Positions 51,370 through 60,877 are shown, counted from the stretch's first letter. The stretch is 64,000 bases of DNA from Thermomonas sp047606765 (GCF_047606765.1 NZ_JASGED010000012.1:1-64000), one strand, 5' to 3'. Program-made: numbers and translations. The notes: generated by a model from the letters alone, not told the origin.

Positions 51370-52692
51370 ATGCAGCCGATGACCGCCACCTGGCGCAAGC
51401 TGCTGGCGCGCAGGCGCAGGCAGTTGATGCAGGCTGCAGGCGACGGCGCGATCCTGATCCTGCCCGCCGCGCCGGAACGCATCCGCAGCCATGACACCCA
51501 TTACCCGTATCGGCAGGATTCCGATTTCTGGTACCTGACCGGCTTCGACGAACCCGAGGCCGTACTGGTGCTGGTGCCGGGCCGTCGTCACGGCGAATCC
51601 ATCCTGTTCTGCCGCGAGCGCGACCCGGAGCGCGAAGGCTGGGACGGCCCGCGCCTTGGCCCGGAAGGTGTGGTCGATGTGCTGGGCGTGGACGATGCCT
51701 ATCCGGTGTCGGACATCGACGACATCCTGCCTGGCCTGCTGGAAGGCCGCCGCCGCGTGCATTACCACCTGGGCCGCGATGCCGACTTCGACCTCAAGCT
51801 GATCGGCTGGCTCAACCGCGTGCGTGCGCAGGCGCGGCAGGGTGCGCAGCCGCCGCAGGAGTTCCTGGAACTGGGGCATCTGCTGGACGAGATGCGCCTG
51901 TTCAAGTCGGCGGAAGAAGTGAAGCTGATGCAGCAGGCCGCCGACATCAGCGTGGCCGCGCACCGGGCGGCGATGCGCGCGGCGCGTCCCGGCATCCACG
52001 AATACGAACTGCAGGCACAGATCGAGCACGTGTTCCGCATGCACGATGCACAGCCGGCCTACGGCAGCATCGTAGGGAGCGGTGCCAACGCCTGCGTGCT
52101 GCACTACAAGGCCAACCGGGCGAAGTCACGCGATGGTGATCTTGTCCTCATTGATGCCGGCGCGGAGTTTCGCGGCTACGCCGCCGACATCACCCGCTGC
52201 TTCCCGGTCAACGGCCGTTTCAGCAAGGAGCAGCGCGCCCTGCACGATCTGGTCTGCGCGGCGCAGGCCGCTGCACTGGCGCAGGCACGGCCCGGTGTTC
52301 GCTATGAAGCCGGCCACGAAGCGGCGGTGGCCACGCTCACCGAAGGCCTGCTGTCACTGGGCCTGCTGAAAGGCACGCTGAAGGCGGCGCTGGGCAGTGG
52401 TGACTACAAGCGCTATTACCGCCACAAGACCGGGCACTGGCTGGGGCTGGATGTACACGACGTTGGCGAATACCGCATCGACGGTGAATCGCGCCTGCTC
52501 GAACCCGGCATGGTGTTCACCATCGAGCCGGGTCTTTACGTGCCAGCAGGTGATGCCAGCGTGCCTGCCAAGTGGCGGGGCATCGGCATCCGTATCGAGG
52601 ACGACGTCCTCATCACCGCAGCTGGCCACCGCGTGCTGACCGATGCGCTGGAGCGCGGTGCGGATGAAGTGGAAGCGTTGATGGCGGGGTGA
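51370..52692 (+). CDS. pepP: Xaa-Pro aminopeptidase
   Basis: The 440-residue M24 metallopeptidase removes N-terminal residues before proline. Metal ligands lie in LIDAGAEFRGYAADITRCFPVNG, HKTGHWLGLDVHD, TIEPGLYV and RIEDDVLIT. The N-terminal creatinase-like domain is about 1-175. It follows the ygfB-type gene by 9 bp. ATG 51379 is a possible second start. Confidence 0.94.
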   Translation: MQPMTATWRKLLARRRRQLMQAAGDGAILILPAAPERIRSHDTHYPYRQDSDFWYLTGFDEPEAVLVLVPGRRHGESILFCRERDPEREGWDGPRLGPEGVVDVLGVDDAYPVSDIDDILPGLLEGRRRVHYHLGRDADFDLKLIGWLNRVRAQARQGAQPPQEFLELGHLLDEMRLFKSAEEVKLMQQAADISVAAHRAAMRAARPGIHEYELQAQIEHVFRMHDAQPAYGSIVGSGANACVLHYKANRAKSRDGDLVLIDAGAEFRGYAADITRCFPVNGRFSKEQRALHDLVCAAQAAALAQARPGVRYEAGHEAAVATLTEGLLSLGLLKGTLKAALGSGDYKRYYRHKTGHWLGLDVHDVGEYRIDGESRLLEPGMVFTIEPGLYVPAGDASVPAKWRGIGIRIEDDVLITAAGHRVLTDALERGADEVEALMAG

Positions 52693-52696
52693 CCAA

Positions 52697-52796
52697 CTTC
52701 CTCCCCTTCTTGAAGGGGAGGGTTGGGGTGGGGTTGATTTGCTGCGACGTGCGAACCCCCTCCCGGCCTCCCCCTGCAGGCAGGGGGAGGAGAAAC
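52697..52796. repeat. CCCTCCCC-type intergenic repeat pair
   Basis: Two palindromic arms (CCTCCCCTTC-TTGAAGGGGAGG and CTCCCCCTGC-AGGCAGGGGGAG) with GGTTGGGGTGGGG between them fill the gap between convergent pepP and the pepQ-like gene. Same family as 34501-34620. Confidence 0.8.
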
Positions 52797-52802
52797 GCCC
52801 GG

Positions 52803-54116
52803 CTATGCCGCAAACGCCTCGCGCGTCAGGTTGAGCGGTTCGCCTTCGGTGCAGACCACATCGTCCTCGATGCGGATGCCGCCATAGGGCTTGAACGCCT
52901 CGACGCGATCCCAGTCAACGGCATCGCTCAAACCCTTCTGCTTCAACTCGTCCAGCAGCATGTCGATGAAGTAGATGCCAGGTTCGATGGTGACGACCAT
53001 GCCCGGTTCCAGCACGCGGGTCAGCCGCAGGTAGGGATGGCCTTCGGGTTTCGCGATGGTGCCGCCTGCATCGGAGGCGGCGAAACCGGCTACGTCGTGT
53101 ACCTGCAGGCCGATGCCGTGGCCGATGCCATGCGGGAAGAACGCGCTGCTCACGCCGCTTGCCAGCGCGTCTTCCGGCGACACCTTGATGACGCCGAAGT
53201 CGCGCAGGATCGCTGCCAGCGCGATGTGCGCATCAATGTGCAACTGCTTGTAATCGAAGCCGGCGCGCACCGCATCGCACATCTTCAGCTGCGCGGCATC
53301 CAGCGCCGCGATCATCGCCGCGAACTCGTCGTCCTGTGCCGAATAGGTGCGGGTGATGTCGCAGGCATAGCCGCCGAAACTGGCACCGGCGTCGATCAGG
53401 AAGCTGCGCACCGGCTTGGGCGGCACGCGGTCGCGGTCGGTGTAATGCAGCACCGCGCCGTGTTCGTTGAGGCAGACGATGTTGCCGTAGGGCAGGTAGT
53501 TGGCGTCCTGTCCTGCGGCCTGGCAATAGGCCAGATGGATGCCGAACTCGCTGCTGCCCGCGCGGAAGGCGCGCTCGGCGGCGCGATGCGCGCGCGCGCC
53601 GATGCGGCTGGCTTCGCGCATCATCGCCACTTCATACGGCGTCTTGTACGCGCGGTGGTATTCGAGGTACTGCACCACCGGCGCGGGATTGTTCGGCGCG
53701 TAGCCACCCAGCGCGCTCTGCGGCTCGCCAAGGATGGCGCAGCGTGCGGCATCCGGCAGGTGCTGCGCGGCCTCTTCCGGCGTGCGGATGACGATGATGT
53801 CGAACTGCTCCACCCAGTAGCCGCTGGGCGCTGCCGGCACCACATGCCAGTAGTCGTGCGGCTGCAGGAACAGCAATTTTGGCTTGGCGCCGGGAGTGAT
53901 GACCAGCCAGCTTCCCGGTGCGCGCGTCAGCGGCAGCCAGGCCTTGAACTGCGGGTTCACCGCATAGGGATAGTCGCGGTCGTCGAAAAACTGGTAGTGC
54001 AAGCTGCCGCTGGGGACGACGAGGTGGTCGAAGCCGCCGCGCCGCAGGGCTTCGGCGGTGCGCGCCTGCAGGGTGTCGAGGTGTTGCGGGTAGAGGCTGG
54101 CGAGGGATGGAAGCAT
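52803..54116 (-). CDS. pepQ: Xaa-Pro dipeptidase
   Basis: The 437-residue M24 enzyme is of the bacterial prolidase type: start LYPQHLDTLQARTAEALRRGGFD, metal-site segments FLIDAGASFGGYACDITRTY, FFPHGIGHGIGLQVHDVAGF, TIEPGIYFID and GGIRIEDDVV. It lies tail to tail with pepP, giving two proline peptidases side by side. The frame is open for 100 codons upstream, but that part overlaps the PilZ gene and is not protein-like. Confidence 0.92.
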   Translation of the reverse strand: MLPSLASLYPQHLDTLQARTAEALRRGGFDHLVVPSGSLHYQFFDDRDYPYAVNPQFKAWLPLTRAPGSWLVITPGAKPKLLFLQPHDYWHVVPAAPSGYWVEQFDIIVIRTPEEAAQHLPDAARCAILGEPQSALGGYAPNNPAPVVQYLEYHRAYKTPYEVAMMREASRIGARAHRAAERAFRAGSSEFGIHLAYCQAAGQDANYLPYGNIVCLNEHGAVLHYTDRDRVPPKPVRSFLIDAGASFGGYACDITRTYSAQDDEFAAMIAALDAAQLKMCDAVRAGFDYKQLHIDAHIALAAILRDFGVIKVSPEDALASGVSSAFFPHGIGHGIGLQVHDVAGFAASDAGGTIAKPEGHPYLRLTRVLEPGMVVTIEPGIYFIDMLLDELKQKGLSDAVDWDRVEAFKPYGGIRIEDDVVCTEGEPLNLTREAFAA

Positions 54117-54195
54117 GGCGGCGGGCCCGATGGTCTGGTGGCGAAGCCGCAATTGTCGCCCAGCACCGCCACCACCGCAGGTGCCGGAAGCCCTG

Positions 54196-54561
54196 TCAGT
54201 CTTCCTTGTTGGATGCGGGCTCGTTCGGTGCCTGTTCCGCCCAGCGACGCAGGCGACCGGTGGCGTCCGCCGACAGGCCAAGGAAGCGCAGGCCGATCCA
54301 GTGCTGGCCGGGTGCGCCGGCGGCGTCCTGCCACAGCACGTGCGCGCCGGTTTCCAGCGGCTGCGCTGCGCCGACTTCGTCCGGCAGGATGAAGCGGAAC
54401 TGGTACAGCGCGTCATCGACCAGCGCGCGGTTGGCGATCAGCAGCATGCCACCCACCGACAGGTTGCCGAGGTAGCCGACGGTCTGCTCGGTGATGGTGT
54501 CGAACACGTCCACCATGCCGGGCACGGCACGGCGTGGCTGGCGGCGCGCTTCAATCCCCAT
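54196..54561 (-). CDS. PilZ domain protein
   Basis: The 121-residue protein consists of a PilZ domain. EARRQPRRAV (RxxxR, residues about 5-9) and NLSVGGMLL (DxSxxG-like with Asn for Asp) form the usual c-di-GMP site. It overlaps the end of the DUF1631 gene by 11 bp, so both are translated from one message. Confidence 0.85.
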   Translation of the reverse strand: MGIEARRQPRRAVPGMVDVFDTITEQTVGYLGNLSVGGMLLIANRALVDDALYQFRFILPDEVGAAQPLETGAHVLWQDAAGAPGQHWIGLRFLGLSADATGRLRRWAEQAPNEPASNKED

Positions 54562-57223
54562 TGCCGTTCTCCGCCTGATCCTGTTGCTGTGCCTGCTGTT
54601 CTGCGGGTGCCTGGGTTGCCGGTGCGTCGGTTGCAGCCGGTGGCTGCGTGCCGGCTTCGGCCTGTTCCGGCGGCGCTTCCGCTTCATCGGCGGTGCGTTG
54701 CAGGTTGACGGTGGTGGCCTGCCACGCGGTTTCGGCGGGCGAGGTGTCGTCATCCAGCAATTGCATGCGGCCCTCGGCCAGCCTGCGCGCCAGTCCATCC
54801 AGATCATCGCCGGCAATGCGGATGCCGCGCCGGTTGACCAGCAGCGCCTGCCCGGTGTGCGGGCTGACCCAGGCCAGACGCCGCCGCACTGGCTTGCCGG
54901 CTTCGTCATGCAGGTCAACCCAGACGGCATCCTGCAGGGCGACCAGACGATCACGCGCGTCCTGTTCCGGCTGCGTGCGCGCACGCCACGCACTTGCGCC
55001 GGCACCTGCGGCATTGCCTTCGCCCAGCCGCGCGCGGGCGCGCAGCTGCATCAGCAGTTCGGTGCGCGATGCCAGCCCGGCGTCTTCGGCATTGCCGTTG
55101 GCCAGCTGCCGGGCGATCGCCAGCGCATCGTCGGCGTGGTAGCCCACCTGCTCCAGCGATGCCTGCAGGCGCGCGATGAAGCCGGCGTATGCAGCCTTCT
55201 GCGCGTTGCCGGTGCTGGCATCGACGATGCGCGCCGTTGCATCCAGTGCGTCCTGCCACGCATCGGATTGCTCGCCGTTGCGCAGGAAAGTCAGCGACAG
55301 CACATCGGCCCAGGCCTGCTCCAGCAGGATTTTCTGGAAGCGCGGCAGTTCACGGCCCTTGTGCAGACGCTTGATTTCGGCGGCGGCGCGCTGGCGGGCG
55401 ATTTCCAGCTTGTCGCGGCCGCGCGCAGCGTCCACCTGCCGGCGCTCGGCCATCTCGGCCTTGCGCAGCAGCGCTTGCAGGCCGGACTGCAGCGCGTGGT
55501 TGGCTTCGATGAAGCTGTCCAGATTGCTTTCGTTGTCTTCCTGGATGCCGGCCACGGCGCGTTGCAGCAGGCCTAACCACTGCGGATCAAGGTCATCTTC
55601 CGGCAGCCAGCGCGCACCCGCCAGCGAGACCGCGGCCAGCAACTGGCGCGCCGGATGGCGTGCATCCTCGAAGAAGCGCTGGTCGCGCAGGGCGATCTGC
55701 AGCAGCGGCAGGCGCAGGTGATCGACCATCGCGTCGCCCGGACTGGGCTTGCGCATTTCGCGCTGCAATTGCGACAGGAACAGGGCCAGCAGTTCGAAGA
55801 TGTCGTTGTCGGCTTCCGACAGCGCCACGCCGCGGCCGTGCAACTGGCGAGCCTGCGCCAGCAGGATCTGCCGATAACCGGCGATGGTGTCGGCGCGGGT
55901 GGCGGTGCTGCGCATGCGGCGCAGCGTGGTCAGCACTTCCTCGCGATCCAGTATTTCGCGCTTGCGCTCATCCTTGCCGACCAGGCTGGGCGGCAGGTTT
56001 TCGCCCTGACCCGGCTGGCGCAGCTTGGTGAGCAGCTTGCCGCGCCGCCGCAGCAACTGCTGCAGCATGGTGAAGACGAGGGTGACCACCTGATCGGCGC
56101 TGCCACCACCACCCGCGCCGGGCACGCCACCTGCGATGCCGATGCCGCCAGCGCCGCCGTCGCCACCACCAATCCCGATGCCGCCCACGCCACCGCCACC
56201 ACCGGCACCACCACCACCACCACCACCAATTCCGACGCCGCCAACGCCGCCAGCGATGCCGATGCCACCCACACCGCCGCCGGCACCCGCAATGCCAATG
56301 CCGCCAACACCACCGGGAATGCCGACACCGACGCCGCCGGGCATGCCCACGCCGCCCGCAACACCACCCACCATCGGCACACCGGCGACCATGGTCCCCG
56401 TGCCGGCAACACCGGCAACGCCGGCAATCGGTACGCCCACTGCGCCCGGGGTTCCCGCCGCACCGGTGGCTGCGCCCGGTGTGCCCTGACCCGGCGCGAC
56501 ATGCGCCGAAGGCTGCCGCAACCGGTACGGCACGAAGCTCAGGTGCGGCAGGATGCCTTCCTGCACCAGCGTCACGTTCAATGCGTCGAGGATCGCCGGG
56601 TAGGCGGTCATCAGCATTTTTTCGAACTGCCGCAGCAGTTCGCTGCGCGCCTGCTGCGACACTTCCAGCGTATCCATCGCACTGGCCAGCGCGCGGCACA
56701 GCGCGTGCGGGCCCAGCGGCAGGTCGCGGCCTTCCAGCGCGGGCGAGCCCGCCAGCACGCCGAAGCGCTGACTCATCAACTGCAGGCTCAGGCTGTTGCG
56801 CGACTCGATGCGGCTGGCCAGATTCGCCAGTTGCGCATGGTCACCGATCGAGCCCTCGTCGGCCAGGCTCAGCTTGTGGGCGGTGATTTTGGGGGCGGGT
56901 TCGTCCTCGTCTTCCTTGCCGGCGTCCCGCAGGCTGGCAAGGCCGGCTTCCATTTCAGCCATGAAGCGGGTGCTGAATGCCGGGATGCCCTGCAACAGGT
57001 TGCGCATCGACACGAACCGCGAGATTTCCATCCGCGACTCGTGGGGTGATGCCGGCAGTTCCGACAGCGCCTGCTCGGTGTCCTTCAGGAGTTGCGGCAG
57101 GCGGCGGGAGAAATCGCCATCCAGATCCGCCAGCAGGCGTTCCAGCACCTTCTGGACACGACGCGGCAGCGTGGCCTGTGCCAGCGTCGGCAGATCATTG
57201 GTGGTGGAAGCGACTGCGGCCAT
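54551..57223 (-). CDS. DUF1631 family protein with a glycine-rich insert
   Basis: The 890-residue protein matches DUF1631, a family of unknown function often encoded beside PilZ genes. The N-terminal (about 1-243) and C-terminal (about 375-870) parts are helical and polar, with WVSPHTGQALLVNRRG near the end. Residues 244-374 are almost only Gly, Val, Ile, Ala and Pro (repeats such as GGVGGIGIAGG), an unusual low-complexity spacer. The tail (from about 840) is Ala/Gln/Pro-rich. No signal peptide; the protein is probably cytoplasmic. Confidence 0.85.
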   Translation of the reverse strand: MAAVASTTNDLPTLAQATLPRRVQKVLERLLADLDGDFSRRLPQLLKDTEQALSELPASPHESRMEISRFVSMRNLLQGIPAFSTRFMAEMEAGLASLRDAGKEDEDEPAPKITAHKLSLADEGSIGDHAQLANLASRIESRNSLSLQLMSQRFGVLAGSPALEGRDLPLGPHALCRALASAMDTLEVSQQARSELLRQFEKMLMTAYPAILDALNVTLVQEGILPHLSFVPYRLRQPSAHVAPGQGTPGAATGAAGTPGAVGVPIAGVAGVAGTGTMVAGVPMVGGVAGGVGMPGGVGVGIPGGVGGIGIAGAGGGVGGIGIAGGVGGVGIGGGGGGGAGGGGGVGGIGIGGGDGGAGGIGIAGGVPGAGGGGSADQVVTLVFTMLQQLLRRRGKLLTKLRQPGQGENLPPSLVGKDERKREILDREEVLTTLRRMRSTATRADTIAGYRQILLAQARQLHGRGVALSEADNDIFELLALFLSQLQREMRKPSPGDAMVDHLRLPLLQIALRDQRFFEDARHPARQLLAAVSLAGARWLPEDDLDPQWLGLLQRAVAGIQEDNESNLDSFIEANHALQSGLQALLRKAEMAERRQVDAARGRDKLEIARQRAAAEIKRLHKGRELPRFQKILLEQAWADVLSLTFLRNGEQSDAWQDALDATARIVDASTGNAQKAAYAGFIARLQASLEQVGYHADDALAIARQLANGNAEDAGLASRTELLMQLRARARLGEGNAAGAGASAWRARTQPEQDARDRLVALQDAVWVDLHDEAGKPVRRRLAWVSPHTGQALLVNRRGIRIAGDDLDGLARRLAEGRMQLLDDDTSPAETAWQATTVNLQRTADEAEAPPEQAEAGTQPPAATDAPATQAPAEQQAQQQDQAENGNGD
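56102..56494 (-). repeat. Degenerate tandem repeats encoding the glycine-rich insert
   Basis: About 390 bp of imperfect short repeats (CCACCG/GCCGCC units on the plus strand) encode the GGVGGIGIAGG series in the DUF1631 gene. The opposite strand reads as a Pro/Met-rich frame, which is a shadow. Confidence 0.85.
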
Positions 57224-57320
57224 CGATGCCCCCCTGCTCTCCGGCGAATCTCCCAATGGTATGGGGTGCGCCCCCGTGGCTCAATGGCCCGGCGCGGGGC
57301 CTGATCCGGAAATTGCGGTT

Positions 57321-58475
57321 CTAGGGCAGGAACAGGCCGATCACGTCATTCGTGAACCGCCGGCCCAACTCGGTGGGGCGCAGCCGGTCTGCTTCGGCTT
57401 CCAGCCAGCCGTTCTGGCGGGCCTTGGCAAGTTGCCCGTCGATGGCGGCGCGCGGCAGACCAGTACGCGCCTCGAACATCGCCATCGGTACACCCGCGTT
57501 CAGGCGCAGCGCATTCAGCATGAAGTCGAAGGGCAGGCGTTCCGCCGTCAGGGTTTCATCACCGCCGATGGCGTCCGCCGTGCCGGCCTTCGCAAGATAG
57601 TGCGCCGGGTGCTTCAGTTTCCAGCGCCGCAACACCTGCTGCTGCGCGCCCAGGGTCAGCTTGGCGTGCGCGCCCGCGCCGATGCCCAGGTAATCGCCGA
57701 ACTGCCAGTAGTTCAGGTTGTGCCGGCACTGGTGGCCTTCGCGGGCATAGGCGCTGACTTCGTATTGCGCGAAACCGGCATCGGCCAGCCGCGCCTGACA
57801 GGCTTCCTGCATGTCCCAGGCACTGTCCTCGTCGGGGATGCCATCGGGCACGCGCGCGGCGAACACGGTGTTCGGCTCCAGCGTGAGCTGGTAATGGCTG
57901 ATGTGGGTGGGCTGCAGGGTGATGGCGCGTTCGATGTCGTCCAGCGCCATCGCCAGCGTTTGCTGCGGCAGCGCGTACATCAGGTCAAGGTTGAAATTGT
58001 CGAAGCCTGCATCCCGCGCAGCCTGCACCGCGCGCTGTGCATCAGCGCTGGAATGGATGCGGCCCAGCCGCTGCAGGCAGGCATCGTCGAATGTCTGCAC
58101 GCCGAAGCTGAGCCGGTTCACGCCGGCGGCGCGATAGCCCGCGAACGGGCCGTGCTCCACGGTGCCGGGGTTGGTTTCCAGGGTGATCTCGACATCGGGC
58201 GCGAAGCGCAGGCGCGCGCTGGCCTGCTGCAGGAAGCGGTCGATGACCGCAGGCGGAAACAGGCTGGGCGTGCCGCCGCCGAAGAACACGCTATGAACCG
58301 TGCGGCCCCAGGCCAGCGGCAGGTCGAAATCAAGATCGGCAAGCAGGGCATCGACGTAGCCGTCGAAGTCAGGCGCGCCGCCGCGTGCCTCGTGCGAATT
58401 GAAATCGCAATACGGGCATTTGCGCACGCACCAGGGCAGATGCACGTAGAGTGACAGGGGCGGGGTGGTCAGCAT
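57321..58475 (-). CDS. hemW: Heme chaperone HemW (radical SAM)
   Basis: The 384-residue protein has the radical SAM cluster motif CxxxCxxC at C16, C20 and C23 (CVRKCPYC), FFGGGTPSL and the HemW/HemN-like C-terminal domain. It lacks the extra N-terminus of coproporphyrinogen dehydrogenase HemN, so HemW, which hands heme to respiratory proteins, is the better name. The rdgB-hemW order is common in gammaproteobacteria. Confidence 0.92.
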   Translation of the reverse strand: MLTTPPLSLYVHLPWCVRKCPYCDFNSHEARGGAPDFDGYVDALLADLDFDLPLAWGRTVHSVFFGGGTPSLFPPAVIDRFLQQASARLRFAPDVEITLETNPGTVEHGPFAGYRAAGVNRLSFGVQTFDDACLQRLGRIHSSADAQRAVQAARDAGFDNFNLDLMYALPQQTLAMALDDIERAITLQPTHISHYQLTLEPNTVFAARVPDGIPDEDSAWDMQEACQARLADAGFAQYEVSAYAREGHQCRHNLNYWQFGDYLGIGAGAHAKLTLGAQQQVLRRWKLKHPAHYLAKAGTADAIGGDETLTAERLPFDFMLNALRLNAGVPMAMFEARTGLPRAAIDGQLAKARQNGWLEAEADRLRPTELGRRFTNDVIGLFLP

Positions 58476-58488
58476 CGGTTCTTTGCTC

Positions 58489-58579
58489 GTCATTCCCGCG
58501 AAGGCGGGAATCCATGGACTTTGGCTCTTGTTGCGCGATAAAGACAACGTCCTTGGATTCCCGCCTTCGCGGGAATGAC
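58489..58579. repeat. Inverted pair of GTCATTCCCGCGAAGGCGGG repeats
   Basis: Perfect 26-bp inverted arms (58489-58514 and 58554-58579) lie between rdgB and hemW, each with an inner palindrome CCCGCGAAGGCGGG. BIME/REP-like doublet within an operon. Confidence 0.85.
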
Positions 58580-58588
58580 GGTGGCGGA

Positions 58589-59170
58589 CTACAGGAGCCG
58601 CTCCCGCAGCTTCACAAGCGCCAGCCCGCGATGGCTGTCGCGATTCTTCGCGTCCGCAGGCAGTTCCGCCGCGCTGCACCCATGGGCAGGCGAGAAGAAC
58701 ACCGGGTCATAGCCGAATCCGTTCGCGCCTTGCCGCGCATGCAGGATGTGGCCTTCCCACACGCCTTCGGCGATCAGCGGCATCGGGTCGTCCGCGTGGC
58801 GAACGAGCGCCAGCACGCAGACAAAGCGCGCGCTGCGTGCGTCATCGGCCACGCCGTCGAGTTTGCGCAGCAGTTTGTCGATATTTGCTTCGCTGTCGCC
58901 ATGCACGCCTGCGTAGCGCGCCGAATACAGTCCCGGTGCGCCGTGCAGCGCATCGACGCAAAGACCGGAATCGTCGCCCAGCGCAGGCAGGCCGGTGGCG
59001 CGGGCGGCATGGCGGGCCTTGAGGATGGCGTTTTCGACGAAGCTCAGGCCGGTTTCCTCGGCATCGACCACGCCGAATTCGGACTGCGCGTGAAGCTCGA
59101 ACGCTTCGCCCAGCAAATCCCGCAGCTCCGCCAGCTTGCCGGCGTTGGAGGAGGCGAGGACGAGTTTCAT
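58589..59170 (-). CDS. rdgB: dITP/XTP pyrophosphatase
   Basis: The 193-residue HAM1/RdgB enzyme hydrolyses non-canonical purine triphosphates. Motifs: VLASSNAGKLAEL, TGLSFVENAILKARHAA, ALGDDSGLCVDAL and GFGYDPVFF. Start overlaps the rph stop (ATGA). Confidence 0.95.
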   Translation of the reverse strand: MKLVLASSNAGKLAELRDLLGEAFELHAQSEFGVVDAEETGLSFVENAILKARHAARATGLPALGDDSGLCVDALHGAPGLYSARYAGVHGDSEANIDKLLRKLDGVADDARSARFVCVLALVRHADDPMPLIAEGVWEGHILHARQGANGFGYDPVFFSPAHGCSAAELPADAKNRDSHRGLALVKLRERLL

Positions 59171-59895
59171 GGCGCTGCGAGTGCCGCCTGCTGCGCCGCG
59201 AACAACTCGCCGCAGCCCTTTTCCGCCAGCGCCAGCAGCGCATCCAGTTCATCGCGGCGGAAGGCATGGCCTTCGGCGGTGCCCTGCAATTCGATGAAGC
59301 CGCCGCCGTCGTTCATCACCACGTTCATGTCGGTGTCGCAAGCGCTGTCTTCGGCATAGTCCAGATCCAGCACCGGCACGCCGCGATAGATGCCGGCTGA
59401 CACCGCAGACACCGCACCGATGATCGGATTCTTCGTGAGTTCCTTCTTCGCCTGCAGCCAGCGCACCGCATCCACCAGCGCCACGTAAGCGCCAGTGATC
59501 GCGGCGGTGCGGGTGCCGCCATCGGCCTGCAGCACGTCGCAGTCCAGCGTGATGGTGCGTTCGCCCAGCGCCGCGCGATCCACGCAGGCGCGCAGCGAAC
59601 GACCAATCAGGCGCTGGATTTCCAGCGTGCGTCCGCCCTGCTTGCCGCGCGATGCCTCGCGGTCGGAACGGGTATGGGTGGAGCGCGGCAGCATGCCGTA
59701 TTCGGCGGTCACCCAGCCTTCGCCCTTGCCGCGCAGGAAGCCGGGCACCTTGTTGTCGATGCTGGCGTTGCACAGCACGCGAGTATCGCCAAAGCTCACC
59801 AGCACCGAGCCTTCGGCGTGGCGGGTGAAACCGCGCTGGATGGAAACAGCGCGCATCTGCTCGGGCGCGCGGCCGCTCGGGCGGGCAACAGTCAT
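59167..59895 (-). CDS. rph: Ribonuclease PH
   Basis: The 242-residue phosphorolytic exonuclease trims tRNA 3' ends. Motifs: RPSGRAPEQMR, EYGMLPRSTHTRSDREASRGKQGGRTLEIQRLIGRSLR, CDVLQADGGTRTAAI and DLDYAEDSACDTDMN. It is full length and diverges from yicC over 81 bp, as in other proteobacteria. Confidence 0.96.
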   Translation of the reverse strand: MTVARPSGRAPEQMRAVSIQRGFTRHAEGSVLVSFGDTRVLCNASIDNKVPGFLRGKGEGWVTAEYGMLPRSTHTRSDREASRGKQGGRTLEIQRLIGRSLRACVDRAALGERTITLDCDVLQADGGTRTAAITGAYVALVDAVRWLQAKKELTKNPIIGAVSAVSAGIYRGVPVLDLDYAEDSACDTDMNVVMNDGGGFIELQGTAEGHAFRRDELDALLALAEKGCGELFAAQQAALAAP

Positions 59896-59976
59896 GGGGA
59901 TTGGCGCAGGAAGCCGGCACGCGGCGGGGCGCTAGATTACCATTCGCCCTTCGTTTCCCTTGGGTTTGTGCGCACG

Positions 59977-60843
59977 ATGTCGATCCGCAGCATGACCGCC
60001 TACGCCGCCGGCGAGCGCGCCACCGCATGGGGCGTGCTCGGCTGCGAACTGCGCGCGGTCAACCATCGCTTCCTTGAACTGGGCGTGCGCCTGCCCGATG
60101 AACTGCGCGCGCTGGAACCGCAGCTGCGCGAGCGCGTTGCCTCGCGCATCTCGCGCGGCAAGCTGGATCTGGTCATGCGCCTGCGCAGCAGCAACGGTGG
60201 CGATGCCTTGCAGGTCGATGACGCGCTGGTGGCCCGGTTGGGTGAGCTTGCGACCGGCATGTATCCGCGCTTTCCCGGCTTGCGCGTGGAGTTCACCGAA
60301 CTGCTGCAATTCCCAGGCGTGCTGCAAACGCAGGGTGTCGATGCCGACGCCCTGCAATCCGAGGCGCTGGCCCTGCTGGACACGGTGCTGGACGGCTTCG
60401 TCCAAGCACGCGAACGCGAAGGCGGCAAGCTTGCAGCCGTGATTCTGGAACGCGCCGACGGCATCGCTCGCATCGCCGCCGAGGTGCGCACGCTGGTGCC
60501 GCAAATCCGCGCCGGCCAACGCCAGAAACTGCAAGCGCGCTTGGCCGATCTTGCGCAGCCGCTCGATCCGGGCCGGCTGGAACAGGAACTGGTGATCTGG
60601 CTGCAGAAACTCGATGTCGATGAGGAGCTTGATCGTCTCGACAGCCACCTGTCCGAACTGCGCCGCATCTTCAAGGGCAGCAAGGAACCGGCAGGCCGCC
60701 GCCTCGACTTCCTGCTGCAGGAGTTCAACCGCGAGGCCAACACACTGGGCAGCAAGTCGGTCGATGCCCGCACCAGCAACGCCGCGGTGGAACTGAAGGT
60801 GCTGATCGACCAGATTCGCGAGCAGATTCAGAACATAGAATGA
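59977..60843 (+). CDS. YicC family endoribonuclease
   Basis: The 288-residue protein matches YicC from MSIRSMTAYAAGERAT to FLLQEFNREANTLGSKSVDARTSNAAVELKVLIDQIREQIQNIE. In E. coli YicC is an endoribonuclease involved in small RNA decay. Length is normal. Confidence 0.93.
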   Translation: MSIRSMTAYAAGERATAWGVLGCELRAVNHRFLELGVRLPDELRALEPQLRERVASRISRGKLDLVMRLRSSNGGDALQVDDALVARLGELATGMYPRFPGLRVEFTELLQFPGVLQTQGVDADALQSEALALLDTVLDGFVQAREREGGKLAAVILERADGIARIAAEVRTLVPQIRAGQRQKLQARLADLAQPLDPGRLEQELVIWLQKLDVDEELDRLDSHLSELRRIFKGSKEPAGRRLDFLLQEFNREANTLGSKSVDARTSNAAVELKVLIDQIREQIQNIE

Positions 60844-60877
60844 TGTCGAAGACCGGGCATCCTGCCGCGGCTTCGAC

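Noticed and set aside
55655..57049. Plus-strand frame with Thr/Ala/Asp-rich repeats opposite the DUF1631 gene
   Set aside because: It is the complement of the glycine-rich tandem repeat and has no independent support.
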